A DNA stretch of 64,000 bases from J014 sp964486055 (lineage in GTDB: Bacteria; Acidobacteriota; Blastocatellia; Pyrinomonadales; Pyrinomonadaceae). Positions 8,330 through 15,731 of this stretch are shown one piece after another. Made by a program: the position numbers and the translations under genes. The stretch spans positions 1 through 64,000 of the forward strand of contig CAZALE010000010.1 of NCBI GenBank assembly GCA_964486055.1, given 5' to 3'. How positions within the stretch are numbered: the first letter of the stretch is position 1; each line of letters opens with the position of its first letter. The notes below the pieces were generated by a model. It saw nothing but the letters and a program-made list of their open reading frames with translations, made no database searches and was not told the DNA's origin.

Positions 8330-8602
8330 ATGCAAGAAGCACTTGGAATGGTAGAGACCAGAGGGCTAGTAGCCACGATCGAGGCTGCAGATGCAATGGT
8401 AAAAGCAGCCAATGTTCGTCTCGTCGGTTATGAAAAGATCGGAGCCGGTTATGTTACGGCGATAGTCCGAGGTGATGTGGCAGCGGTCAAGGCAGCAACC
8501 GATGCAGGAGCAGCTGCTGCTCGTCGTGTCGGAGAATTAGTAGCAGTACATGTAATTCCTCGACCGCATTCTAGCGTGGATGAAACGCTACCAGTCAAAT
8601 AA
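8330..8602 (+). CDS. Microcompartment hexameric shell protein (BMC-H)
   Basis: 90 residues, a single Pfam BMC domain of canonical length. It begins ALGMVETRGLVATIEAADAM and has the pore-loop region EKIGAGYVT. Such proteins form hexamers that tile the facets of a polyhedral shell, and the central pore passes small polar metabolites. It is the only BMC-H gene in the cluster. The RBS GAGGGA is 9-10 bases upstream. It is followed by three vertex-protein genes. Confidence 0.96.
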   Translation: MQEALGMVETRGLVATIEAADAMVKAANVRLVGYEKIGAGYVTAIVRGDVAAVKAATDAGAAAARRVGELVAVHVIPRPHSSVDETLPVK

Positions 8603-8676
8603 AAAACCTAGAAAACAATGGTTTTATGGATAGCTAGCTTTGTTTTACTCTTAAATCTGGATGGTACTCGAAGCGA

Positions 8677-8955
8677 ATGATCATCGCGAGAATTTTAGGC
8701 ACTGTTGTATCAACTCAAAAAGATCCACGACTTCAGGGGAAAAAGCTGCTCATAGTAAAGCCAATAAACTTGGATGGTAGCGATCAGAGTGGTTATTTGG
8801 TAGCAGTTGATACGGTAGGAGCTGGCTTCCACGAAAAGGTGATTGTAGTAGGTGGCTCATCAGCCAGAATGGCTGAGGGTAATAAAGATTGCCCCGTCGA
8901 CTCAGCCATAATTGGTGTGGTTGATAGAATAGACTTTATAAAGCCGGATGAATGA
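8677..8955 (+). CDS. Microcompartment vertex protein (BMC-P, EutN/CcmL family), copy 1
   Basis: 92 residues, a complete EutN/CcmL domain: starts MIIARILGTVVSTQKDPRLQ, with the conserved VDTVGAG and a C-terminal DSAIIGVVDRID. Pentamers of this family cap the shell vertices. First of three diverged paralogues. Its stop overlaps or nearly touches the next gene, so the set is translationally coupled. Confidence 0.95.
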   Translation: MIIARILGTVVSTQKDPRLQGKKLLIVKPINLDGSDQSGYLVAVDTVGAGFHEKVIVVGGSSARMAEGNKDCPVDSAIIGVVDRIDFIKPDE

Positions 8956-9235
8956 TATGCAATTAGCGCGGGTTATAGGGAATGTAGTGTCCACAGTTAA
9001 AAATGAATCGCTCACTGGTCGGAAGTTCCTCATAATCCAACCGCTATCATCCGAACTCAAACCGATAGGAAAACCATTAATTGCGCTAGATTCAGTAGGA
9101 GCTGGCGCCGGTGAGTTAGTTTTTTGGTGCAGAGGAAAAGAAGCGGCTTTTCCTTTTAAACGTGAGGATATTCCCACTGACTGTACCATCGTGGGCATAA
9201 TTGATTCAGAACTGCATGTCTTTAAAAGAAGATGA
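8948..9235 (+). CDS. Microcompartment vertex protein (BMC-P), copy 2
   Basis: 95 residues from ATG 8948, which overlaps copy 1 by 8 bases; a second in-frame ATG at 8957 would give MQLARVIGNVVSTVKNESL, the more typical family start. It keeps LDSVGAGAGE and a C-terminal IVGIIDSE. It is the most diverged copy, with FWCRGKEAAFPF where the others have VVGGSSAR or ITQEGWSA, so the three pentamers probably differ in surface or partners. Confidence 0.93.
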   Translation: MNDMQLARVIGNVVSTVKNESLTGRKFLIIQPLSSELKPIGKPLIALDSVGAGAGELVFWCRGKEAAFPFKREDIPTDCTIVGIIDSELHVFKRR

Positions 9236-9522
9236 TTTTAGCCAGAGTCATCGGTAATATAGTATCAACTCAAAAGAATCAGCGATACGAAGGCACAAGG
9301 ATAATGCTTTGCCGACAAATCACTCCAAATGGCGAGGATATGGATTATACTTGTATAGCTGTGGACTCTGTAAATGCTGGAGAGGGAGACATCGTGATAA
9401 TTACTCAAGAAGGATGGAGTGCTTCAACTGCAGCCACGGGTAAGGCTGGAGCTGCAATAGATTCTGCAATTGTTGGCATAGTTGACTACGTGGATTTGTT
9501 ATCACCTGAGATACATGAATAA
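9232..9522 (+). CDS. Microcompartment vertex protein (BMC-P), copy 3
   Basis: 96 residues. EutN/CcmL domain with MILARVIGNIVSTQKNQRY, VDSVNAGEGD and DSAIVGIVDYVD. The ATG overlaps the previous stop (ATGA). Together with copies 1 and 2 it gives three vertex genes beside one hexamer gene, an arrangement known from PVM-like compartment loci. Confidence 0.95.
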   Translation: MILARVIGNIVSTQKNQRYEGTRIMLCRQITPNGEDMDYTCIAVDSVNAGEGDIVIITQEGWSASTAATGKAGAAIDSAIVGIVDYVDLLSPEIHE

Positions 9523-9805
9523 CAAAGAACAAGTAAAAATTCTAGTTGAGGAAATTTTGCGACTGCTTCAAAACGAAGGCATTTTCTTTGGCAAAAGAAA
9601 CAAAATAGATGATGGTCAAAATGATACTGAGCTGAAATTTACCTCTAAATCATGCAATATGCTTACTTTGCACCCCAGCCAGGAAAAATTCCATTCTTTG
9701 CAACCACTTGCGCAAATCAATACTGAAGGAGAAGAAATTTGTCCTTTCGAACCGACGGCAAAAACATGCGATAATTGTAGTCTATGTAGTTGCCGAGGAT
9801 TTTAA
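9515..9805 (+). CDS. Small Cys-rich protein with encapsulation-peptide-like N-terminus
   Basis: 96 residues; the ATG overlaps the end of BMC-P copy 3 by 8 bases, so it is translated with the shell operon. Residues 3-20 form an amphipathic helix (KEQVKILVEEILRLLQ) that resembles the short helices targeting cargo to microcompartment shells. A low-complexity linker follows, then a Cys-rich end: C76-x8-C85-x2-C88-x2-C91-x-C93, plus C47. The spacing could bind an iron-sulfur cluster or zinc. No known family was recognised. Inference: a small redox- or metal-binding cargo or adaptor of the compartment. An in-frame upstream start at 9482 is less likely because it lies well inside the preceding gene. 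Confidence 0.7.
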   Translation: MNNKEQVKILVEEILRLLQNEGIFFGKRNKIDDGQNDTELKFTSKSCNMLTLHPSQEKFHSLQPLAQINTEGEEICPFEPTAKTCDNCSLCSCRGF

Positions 9806-9845
9806 GGATTTTTCTACAAAAATCTTGAATTTTCGGTGAAAAAGC

Positions 9846-9874
9846 TTGACTTAAATGACATAAAACCTTAGAAT
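9846..9874 (+). promoter_or_regulatory. Sigma70-type promoter of the PqqD-knottin gene
   Basis: TTGACT (9846-9851), a 17-bp spacer and TAGAAT (9869-9874). Start expected near 9881. The gene is therefore transcribed separately from the microcompartment operon, or additionally to it. Confidence 0.65.
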
Positions 9875-9908
9875 TTTCTAACGAATTATTTTTGGGAGAG
9901 TGGTTAAT

Positions 9909-10367
9909 ATGAACATAAAACCCGTATCTAGACGACAAGAGTTGGTTATTCAGAAAATTGAGAATGAGCTTTTAGTTTATGACTTAAAAACCAATAAGGC
10001 TCATCACTTGACAGAGACTGCGGCCTATATATGGCAACATTGTGACGGAAACAATTCAATCTCTGATTTGAAAGCACTCGTTGAGAAAAAGTTTAATACA
10101 AAAATAAATGAAGATTTCATCTGGCTAGCATTGGATCAACTAAATCGCGAGAATCTTTTAGAGGGGAAGATCGCGTCACATGGTATTAGTAGGCGTGAGG
10201 TTTTGAAGAAGATTGGTGTGGCGGCAATGGTTGCCTTACCAATAGTAGCGTCATTATCGGTACCGAACACGGCCTTAGCTACTTCAACTTGCGGGAACGT
10301 ATGTTCACCCACTAGTCCTAAGAGTTGCGCTCCCGGCTGTACATGTGTAGGATCGATTTGCAGATAG
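9909..10367 (+). CDS. PqqD-like domain fused to a Tat-like segment and a six-cysteine knottin-like tail
   Basis: 152 residues from ATG 9909, chosen because GGGAG lies about 10 bases upstream; a GTG at 9900 is also in frame. Residues 4-88 match the PqqD fold (RiPP recognition element): VYDLKTNKAHHLTETAAYIW, then a three-helix end. Residues 94-124 look like an internal Tat or anchor signal: SRREVLKK, a hydrophobic run VAAMVALPIVASL, and a possible AxA site (TALA). The last 25 residues hold six cysteines (C128, C132, C140, C144, C146, C151) spaced C-x3-C-x7-C-x3-C-x-C-x4-C, like inhibitor-cystine-knot or cyclotide peptides. Inference: a precursor carrying its own recognition domain whose exported tail is oxidised or otherwise modified. 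No radical-SAM or other maturation enzyme is adjacent. The function is unknown. Confidence 0.75.
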   Translation: MNIKPVSRRQELVIQKIENELLVYDLKTNKAHHLTETAAYIWQHCDGNNSISDLKALVEKKFNTKINEDFIWLALDQLNRENLLEGKIASHGISRREVLKKIGVAAMVALPIVASLSVPNTALATSTCGNVCSPTSPKSCAPGCTCVGSICR

Positions 10368-10420
10368 GGTAAGTTATAACTCGATTTTCATATCTATACA
10401 TCTATACAACAACTTAGGCT

Positions 10421-10446
10421 AAAAGCGGGCGAGTTGCCCGCTTTTT
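10421..10446. terminator. Bidirectional intrinsic terminator
   Basis: AAAAGCGGGC, loop GAGTT, GCCCGCTTTT followed by another T. The A-run and T-run on opposite sides let it serve both the PqqD-knottin gene (+) and psuG (-). Confidence 0.88.
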
Positions 10447-10466
10447 CAACATTTTTAGCTATATTG

Positions 10467-11381
10467 CTATTTAGAAATTTTAGATAACATAACAGCTATC
10501 TCCCCGGCGATTCTGGCGTTATTCTCTAAAAGAGCAAGGTTAGCTCTTACGGATTTTCCTTCAGTTAATTCTGAGAGTTTCTTCAAAAGAAATGGAGTAA
10601 CTTCTTTTCCGTCGATTCCGTTGCTCTCTGCAAAATTAAAAGCGCGTTGCGTTAGTTCTTCTAGTTTTGCATCCTCAAGTTCGAATTCCTCAGGAATGGG
10701 AACAGTCACCAAAACGGCAGAGCTTAGACCTAACGAATCTCTTGTTTTTATCAATTCAGCGATTTCTTCTATTGAATCAGCTCTATGGTCGACCAATAAA
10801 CCGCTTTTTCTTGTATAGAATGCAGGAAATTCTTCACAGGTGTAGCCTACTACAGTTACTCCATTTGTTTCCAAGCATTCCCGAGTTGCGCGCAAGTCTA
10901 AAATTGATTTAGCGCCGGAGCAGACCACTGTAATAGGAGTTTTTGATAATACCGGCAAGTCCGCAGATATGTCAAAAAGGCTATTCCGATGTACTCCGCC
11001 GATTCCGCCAGTAGAGAATATCTCTATTCCGACCTTATGAGCTATGAGCGATGTAGTGGCGACTGTTGTAGCCCCGTTAGATTTTTGTGAAATTACAATT
11101 GGTAAATCTCTTACAGAAACTTTTCTAATCTGCTTACTACTTGCTAAAAACTGCAAATCGGTTTGATTACATCCAATTTTAATTTGCCCATTTAATATGG
11201 CAATGAATGCAGGTAGCGCTCCTGATTCACGTACAGCTGCTTCAATTTTTTCAGCAGCTTCAAGATTAAATGGATACTCGAGTCCGTGAGAAATAACTGT
11301 TGATTCGAGTGCGACTACTGGTAATTTTTCCTTTAATGCCTCTTTAACGTCAGAAGATATGTCTAAAAATTCTGTAATCAT
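10467..11381 (-). CDS. psuG: Pseudouridine-5'-phosphate glycosidase
   Basis: 304 residues, full length. It reversibly cleaves pseudouridine 5'-phosphate to uracil and ribose 5-phosphate in salvage or breakdown of RNA nucleosides. Family signatures: VALESTVISHG near the N-terminus, NGATTVATTSLIAHKVGI, FSTGGIGGVHR, and CSGAKSILDLRATRECLETN. The pseudouridine kinase PsuK is not next to it. It overlaps the upstream FHA-protease gene by four bases (ATGA), so the two are co-translated even though no functional link is obvious. Confidence 0.95.
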   Translation of the reverse strand: MITEFLDISSDVKEALKEKLPVVALESTVISHGLEYPFNLEAAEKIEAAVRESGALPAFIAILNGQIKIGCNQTDLQFLASSKQIRKVSVRDLPIVISQKSNGATTVATTSLIAHKVGIEIFSTGGIGGVHRNSLFDISADLPVLSKTPITVVCSGAKSILDLRATRECLETNGVTVVGYTCEEFPAFYTRKSGLLVDHRADSIEEIAELIKTRDSLGLSSAVLVTVPIPEEFELEDAKLEELTQRAFNFAESNGIDGKEVTPFLLKKLSELTEGKSVRANLALLENNARIAGEIAVMLSKISK

Positions 11382-12982
11382 TTGGTTTGAATAGTAAGAG
11401 TTTGGTTATTTTGTTCGCCTTGTGCCTCTTCAGGAGGTTTCCATCCAGCTCTTTTGAGCAATTCGACGGCAAATTTTATTCTAACTGCCATGTTAGAGGC
11501 AGTATTTTCTGTAAATACTCCAAAGTTTATGGCAATCACTTTGCCTGATTGGCCGAAGAGTGGAGCGCCAGAACCACCTTCTGCAGTTTTTGCGTCGTGA
11601 ACTATTTTTCGTGAATCTAAATCAGTTATTGCGCCAGGTGTAGTTAGTGGTTGGATTTTTCCATTCTGAGCAAGGTAATTCAGAAGGTTTTGCCTGGAAT
11701 TTCCGAATTTGGCGCTTATGGCTCTGGCTTCTTCATCGTCTAGCATGGCTAGTAATCTATCAGGGCCATTCGGATATCCAATCGAAACGACGGTTCTTCC
11801 GATGGCTATCGAATCACTAGAGTTATCGATTTCCAACGGCAGGGCTGGAATATTGACTGCTAATGAGGGATCAATCATTCCGACCGCTATGTCCTCTCGG
11901 TTTCCTATTAATTGAACCTTTAATGGGATTGGATTAGAAATTCTTGGAAAATAGACTACTAACCGCTTAATCTTTGCCTTAGCATCGGCTTGTTTTATTA
12001 TTTGTTTTACTAACTCGTCTTCATCCCAAGGTTGAACTACATGCTTATTGGTCAATATATAACCACCTCCAACATGGAATCCTGTACCTATAAAGTCGTA
12101 CTCGATTGGTGCTCCGTTACCTTCGGTAGTTAGTGTCAACTGTGACGGCGGTTTAACTTCTCCCTCAAGAGGTTCATACGGATCAGGCTGATAAAGGGTT
12201 GGATCTGGATACCGAAGTATTTTCCCATTTTCTCGGCTGATCAAACTATAGGTGCCTACTATCAGGCAAACTCCGTCGCCATATTGCACTCTCAAATTCG
12301 GAGCCAATGAGACCGTTCTGATTATGTCTCTGCTGGCTTTGTCTAAACTGCCTAGTTGTTCATTTGTCTGGGTAATTTGTTTTTCTAGTCTCTGAATTAA
12401 TTCTTCCTGTTTTGCAATTTGCTCTCTAGAACGACGAAGTTCATTATTGAAGGAAAATCCCAAGTAAAGTAAGCCGGTTACAAAGCCGACAATTATGAGA
12501 AGTAAAATAAGCTTCGTAGTAAGACTTGTTTCTCTCAGTAATTCTTTAGTCAGCTCTCTAAGAAAAATCTTTGCCTCGTCTCTTCGTGGTGCTGCTGAAG
12601 ACTCGAGAGCTATATCTTCAATGATTGGAGACAGAGCGCGATTGACACGTATGAGAGTAGAGCCACCTTGAATAGTGAAACACGAAAAGCTTACGTCGGT
12701 GCCATTTATTGAAATTACATCTCCACTGTTAATTACCGTAGCATTTTTGATTGGTTGATCATTTATTCTAAAATTGAGAGATTCATCAAAATGGGTTATT
12801 TTATAAACATCTTTTTGTTTTCTGATCTCGAGCCATAGACCTGTTTTCCTAACTTTTGGCGTCTGAATCTGAAGTTCATAACGGTCATCCGTACCGATCC
12901 GGATTATCTCTTCAGAGAAGAATTCAGTTTTCTTCTCATTGCCGACCGATACGTGAATAACTAGACCGCCTATCATTTTCAC
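11378..12982 (-). CDS. FHA-domain, single-pass membrane trypsin-like serine protease
   Basis: 534 residues. N-terminal FHA-like beta domain (about 5-105), a transmembrane helix near 158-178 (LILLLIIVGFVTGLLYLGF), a coiled coil (about 180-220), then a trypsin/HtrA-type protease domain. The catalytic triad is visible: H314 (TNKHVV), D364 (REDIAV) and S471 (GGSGAPL). There is no C-terminal PDZ domain. Topology: FHA in the cytoplasm and protease in the periplasm, which would link phosphothreonine signalling to proteolysis; this is inference. A possible role is envelope stress sensing. First gene of a two-gene unit with psuG. Confidence 0.85.
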   Translation of the reverse strand: MKMIGGLVIHVSVGNEKKTEFFSEEIIRIGTDDRYELQIQTPKVRKTGLWLEIRKQKDVYKITHFDESLNFRINDQPIKNATVINSGDVISINGTDVSFSCFTIQGGSTLIRVNRALSPIIEDIALESSAAPRRDEAKIFLRELTKELLRETSLTTKLILLLIIVGFVTGLLYLGFSFNNELRRSREQIAKQEELIQRLEKQITQTNEQLGSLDKASRDIIRTVSLAPNLRVQYGDGVCLIVGTYSLISRENGKILRYPDPTLYQPDPYEPLEGEVKPPSQLTLTTEGNGAPIEYDFIGTGFHVGGGYILTNKHVVQPWDEDELVKQIIKQADAKAKIKRLVVYFPRISNPIPLKVQLIGNREDIAVGMIDPSLAVNIPALPLEIDNSSDSIAIGRTVVSIGYPNGPDRLLAMLDDEEARAISAKFGNSRQNLLNYLAQNGKIQPLTTPGAITDLDSRKIVHDAKTAEGGSGAPLFGQSGKVIAINFGVFTENTASNMAVRIKFAVELLKRAGWKPPEEAQGEQNNQTLTIQTK

Positions 12983-13110
12983 TCCTAAATTTATTCTATC
13001 ATCCTATGCTCTGCTCAGTTTGCATTATTTTGAAACAAATATTTTGCTTATGGAGGGCTATCTTGTCAATATTTTTTGTAAGCCAAACGATACACCTGCG
13101 GACCTCTTTA

Positions 13111-13641
13111 TTAGCGAGATGACATAGCCGCAAGAGTAGAAGAGAGTTTTTCTATTATAAGCAAGAGTGTTCTACCCGCCTCTACAAACTTGCCAGCAGC
13201 GGCTTGATCTTCTGCCATTGCCGATTCATCCGTTATACCAGAAATTTTTTCTAAATAAGGCTTCAACGATTGCTTGGTTCGAAACTCCACCTCTAAAGCT
13301 GCAAGTCCTGCACGCAGATCTCTTATGCTCTGAATGGTCTTTCGTTTAAATTCCTGATTTTTCTCGACCAGTGAGCTATCGATTTTACCTTTTTTTGCCT
13401 GTTCGTCAATCTCTTCGATTCCCTCTGCAACTCCGCCCAAAACATAAATGAATCTGGCCAGGTTTATTATCTGAATTGATACCTTCTCAGCTCCAGCAGA
13501 TATTTCAACTTTAGCCTCTGCGTTATTGTTTCTTTGCGTGCTACGTTGAGATTTTCTCTTTTGAGCGAATGCTGCTAATGGTAAAAGCCCCATCAGTAGT
13601 ATGCAAACTAGTATTTTCAGATTAATTGTCATTTTGTTCAT
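13111..13641 (-). CDS. Secreted helical protein of unknown function
   Basis: 176 residues with a clear signal peptide (LKILVCILLMGLLPLAAFA, cleavage before QKRK) and a basic Q/N-rich spacer. The rest is predicted helical and rich in E, K and A, without cysteines or catalytic motifs. An alternative start is the fourth codon (ATG). Divergent from lipB with a 34-bp gap, so the two starts share a promoter region. No family recognised; a periplasmic helical-bundle protein is the most that can be said. Confidence 0.65.
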   Translation of the reverse strand: MNKMTINLKILVCILLMGLLPLAAFAQKRKSQRSTQRNNNAEAKVEISAGAEKVSIQIINLARFIYVLGGVAEGIEEIDEQAKKGKIDSSLVEKNQEFKRKTIQSIRDLRAGLAALEVEFRTKQSLKPYLEKISGITDESAMAEDQAAAGKFVEAGRTLLLIIEKLSSTLAAMSSR

Positions 13642-13675
13642 TTCCGAGTTAGAGTTAGAATTGTATCACAAAAAA

Positions 13676-14350
13676 ATGAATAAAAGGATACTTCGGGTAG
13701 TACGTCTCGGCAGAATTGAATACGACGAAGCTTTTTTAATACAAAAACGCACTGAGCAAGCCATAATTGATGGAAAAGAAGTTGATACATTGTTTCTTCT
13801 TGAACATCCTCATACCTATACTGTTGGAAGAAGATCAAACCAGAATGGCATACTAGCGACGCCTGAAATTCTGCAATCCATAGGGGCAAAGGTTTTCGAA
13901 ACCGACAGAGGCGGGAAAATAACCTATCACGGCATAGGACAGATAGTTGGCTATCCTGTAATAAACTTAACTACATTTAAGCAGGATGTTCATCATTATG
14001 TGCGATCGCTAGAGGAGGTTCTAATAAAAATGCTTTCGGATTATGAAATAGAAGCTTTTAGGATAGAGGGTCTAACTGGCGTGCATACAAATGATGGTAA
14101 GATTGCAGCAATAGGAGTACACATAAAACGATGGGTGACAACGCACGGCTTTGCACTCAATGTCAACACTGATCTTAGCTATTTCAACTGGATAATAGCC
14201 TGCGAGGGTGAACCAGTTACTTCCATGGAAAAAATCTTAGGCAGAGAGATTGACTTATCCGAGGTTGAAGATAAAATTATCAGAAAATTCACTGCGGTTT
14301 TTAAGTTTGAAGATGTAATTGAAGTTGATAAAAAGGAGATTATCGGATGA
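13676..14350 (+). CDS. lipB: Octanoyl-[acyl carrier protein]:protein N-octanoyltransferase
   Basis: 224 residues from ATG 13676; an in-frame start at 13601 would add a non-homologous hydrophobic stretch overlapping the divergent gene. It transfers octanoate from ACP to lipoyl domains, the first step of lipoate synthesis. Motifs: LLEHPHTYTVGRR, RGGKITYHGIGQIVGYPV, the catalytic lysine in DGKIAAIG and the catalytic cysteine in IACEG. Lipoyl synthase LipA is encoded at 29513-30424. The stop overlaps the next ATG (ATGA). No clear ribosome binding site. Confidence 0.95.
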   Translation: MNKRILRVVRLGRIEYDEAFLIQKRTEQAIIDGKEVDTLFLLEHPHTYTVGRRSNQNGILATPEILQSIGAKVFETDRGGKITYHGIGQIVGYPVINLTTFKQDVHHYVRSLEEVLIKMLSDYEIEAFRIEGLTGVHTNDGKIAAIGVHIKRWVTTHGFALNVNTDLSYFNWIIACEGEPVTSMEKILGREIDLSEVEDKIIRKFTAVFKFEDVIEVDKKEIIG

Positions 14351-15081
14351 GAAGAGAAGTTAATTCATGGTTTAGCCACAATTTAGGCATGGAAATGCCG
14401 ATAGTTTCATATGGGCATTCTGGATACCCACTTTTGATGTTTCCTACTGCGGCGGCTGATTATCTAGAATACGAGAGATTCTATTTGATACATGCTATCA
14501 GCGACTTCATTAATAAGGGGCTTTTGCGTGCATATTCGATAAATTCAGTCAATCGTTACAGCTTGTTAAATAGAGAGGCGCATCCTTCATGGAAAGCTGA
14601 GATGCTGTCCCGATATGATCGTTACGTGGTTGAAGAAGTCCTACCCTTGATAAGAAGTGAATGCGGAGCAGAAGTAAAACCTCTCACTACAGGAGCCAGC
14701 TTAGGAGCCTTCCTCGCTGCTAATACCTATTTTAAACATCCAGATCTATTCAGAGGCACCATCGCAATGAGTGGCAGCTACGACATATATCACTATCTCG
14801 AAAATTATTTCGATGATAATGTGTATTTCAACAATCCAATGATGTATTTGAAAAACCTGGATGACGATTACTATCTTCCATTACTCAGAAAAGCTGACTC
14901 TATTGTTCTAGTTACCGGACAGGGTGCCTATGAGGCTCCCGAGAGGAGCATAGAGTTCTCGGCGCTGTTACACATGAAAGGAATTCCCCATATCTTAGAC
15001 CTTTGGGGTCACGATGTAAATCATGACTGGGTCTGGTGGAGAAGAATGTTGCCGTATTATCTCGGAAAATTCTTTAGCTAA
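14347..15081 (+). CDS. Alpha/beta-hydrolase of the esterase-D-like family
   Basis: 244 residues with no signal peptide. Nucleophile elbow GASLG (serine in TTGASLGAFLAANTY), a later acidic residue and a C-terminal histidine in GHDVNHDWVWWR complete a plausible catalytic triad. Similar proteins are annotated as putative esterases; the substrate is unknown. Translationally coupled to lipB by a four-base overlap. No known link to lipoate is evident, though a thioesterase or deacylase role would be compatible. Confidence 0.8.
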   Translation: MRREVNSWFSHNLGMEMPIVSYGHSGYPLLMFPTAAADYLEYERFYLIHAISDFINKGLLRAYSINSVNRYSLLNREAHPSWKAEMLSRYDRYVVEEVLPLIRSECGAEVKPLTTGASLGAFLAANTYFKHPDLFRGTIAMSGSYDIYHYLENYFDDNVYFNNPMMYLKNLDDDYYLPLLRKADSIVLVTGQGAYEAPERSIEFSALLHMKGIPHILDLWGHDVNHDWVWWRRMLPYYLGKFFS

Positions 15082-15150
15082 AATTTATTCTCAGACTAGG
15101 CGCTTGAGATTCGGTAGTCAGAAAACTCGGTAATTTTAATGCCTTAATCT

Positions 15151-15546
15151 ATGACACGTGATGCAAAGAAAATATTGTTAGTCGAGGATGATTTCTCGAT
15201 GAGAAAATTGATAGAGGTAATCTTGAAAAAGGCCGGATATGAAGTAATTTCTGCACAAGATGCAATAGAGGCAATGCAAATCCTCACGAAGGAAAAAATT
15301 GATTGCCTAGTAGCTGATGCAATAATGCCTAATCTCTCCGGATTTGATTTATGTCGTATAGTTCGCGCAAATAATCTGAAAATACCTTGTATTATTTTGA
15401 GTGGGCTCGAAAAAGCTCAAAACGACATGGACCAAAGTCTCTTCGATGCATTCATATTAAAGAATGAAGGCATGAAAACCTTGCTAATCTCTAAGTTAAA
15501 AGATTTGCTAGATAATGCCTCGAGTCGAGAGCAATCGAAATCTTGA
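15151..15546 (+). CDS. Stand-alone response regulator receiver protein
   Basis: 131 residues, a single CheY-like receiver with no output domain. The acidic pocket is in ILLVEDDFS, the phospho-acceptor aspartate is in LVADAIMPN, the switch residue is serine (IILSG) and the conserved lysine is in FILKNEG. No histidine kinase is adjacent, so its partner is elsewhere. Possible roles are motility or pilus signalling, or a phosphorelay intermediate. Confidence 0.85.
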   Translation: MTRDAKKILLVEDDFSMRKLIEVILKKAGYEVISAQDAIEAMQILTKEKIDCLVADAIMPNLSGFDLCRIVRANNLKIPCIILSGLEKAQNDMDQSLFDAFILKNEGMKTLLISKLKDLLDNASSREQSKS

Positions 15547-15607
15547 ATACGCGTTTTGTCATGCGATGCCTCTTAAGCAACACTTAATTTCCTCCAGATT
15601 TACCGAA

Positions 15608-15707
15608 GGAAGATGAACATAGAGTGGCTCAAAGGTTAAAACACGAAACGAATGCCAGCTTGTAACGGTGCTTAGCTACGGAAGATCAACATTAAAATGG
15701 CTCAAAG
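15608..15707 (+). repeat. Imperfect direct repeat, two copies of about 27 bp
   Basis: GGAAGATGAACATAGAGTGG followed by CTCAAAG (15608-15634) recurs 72 bp later as GGAAGATCAACATTAAAATGG plus CTCAAAG (15680-15707). The second copy forms the left arm of the rne terminator, so the first may be a decayed duplicate. Confidence 0.45.
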
Positions 15708-15730
15708 AGCTACTCTTTGAGCCATTTTAA
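15692..15730. terminator. Bidirectional terminator with a perfect 18-bp stem
   Basis: TTAAAATGGCTCAAAGAG, loop CTA, CTCTTTGAGCCATTTTAA. It sits one base beyond the RNase E/G stop (minus strand) and downstream of the receiver gene (+). Confidence 0.85.
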
Positions 15731-15731
15731 T

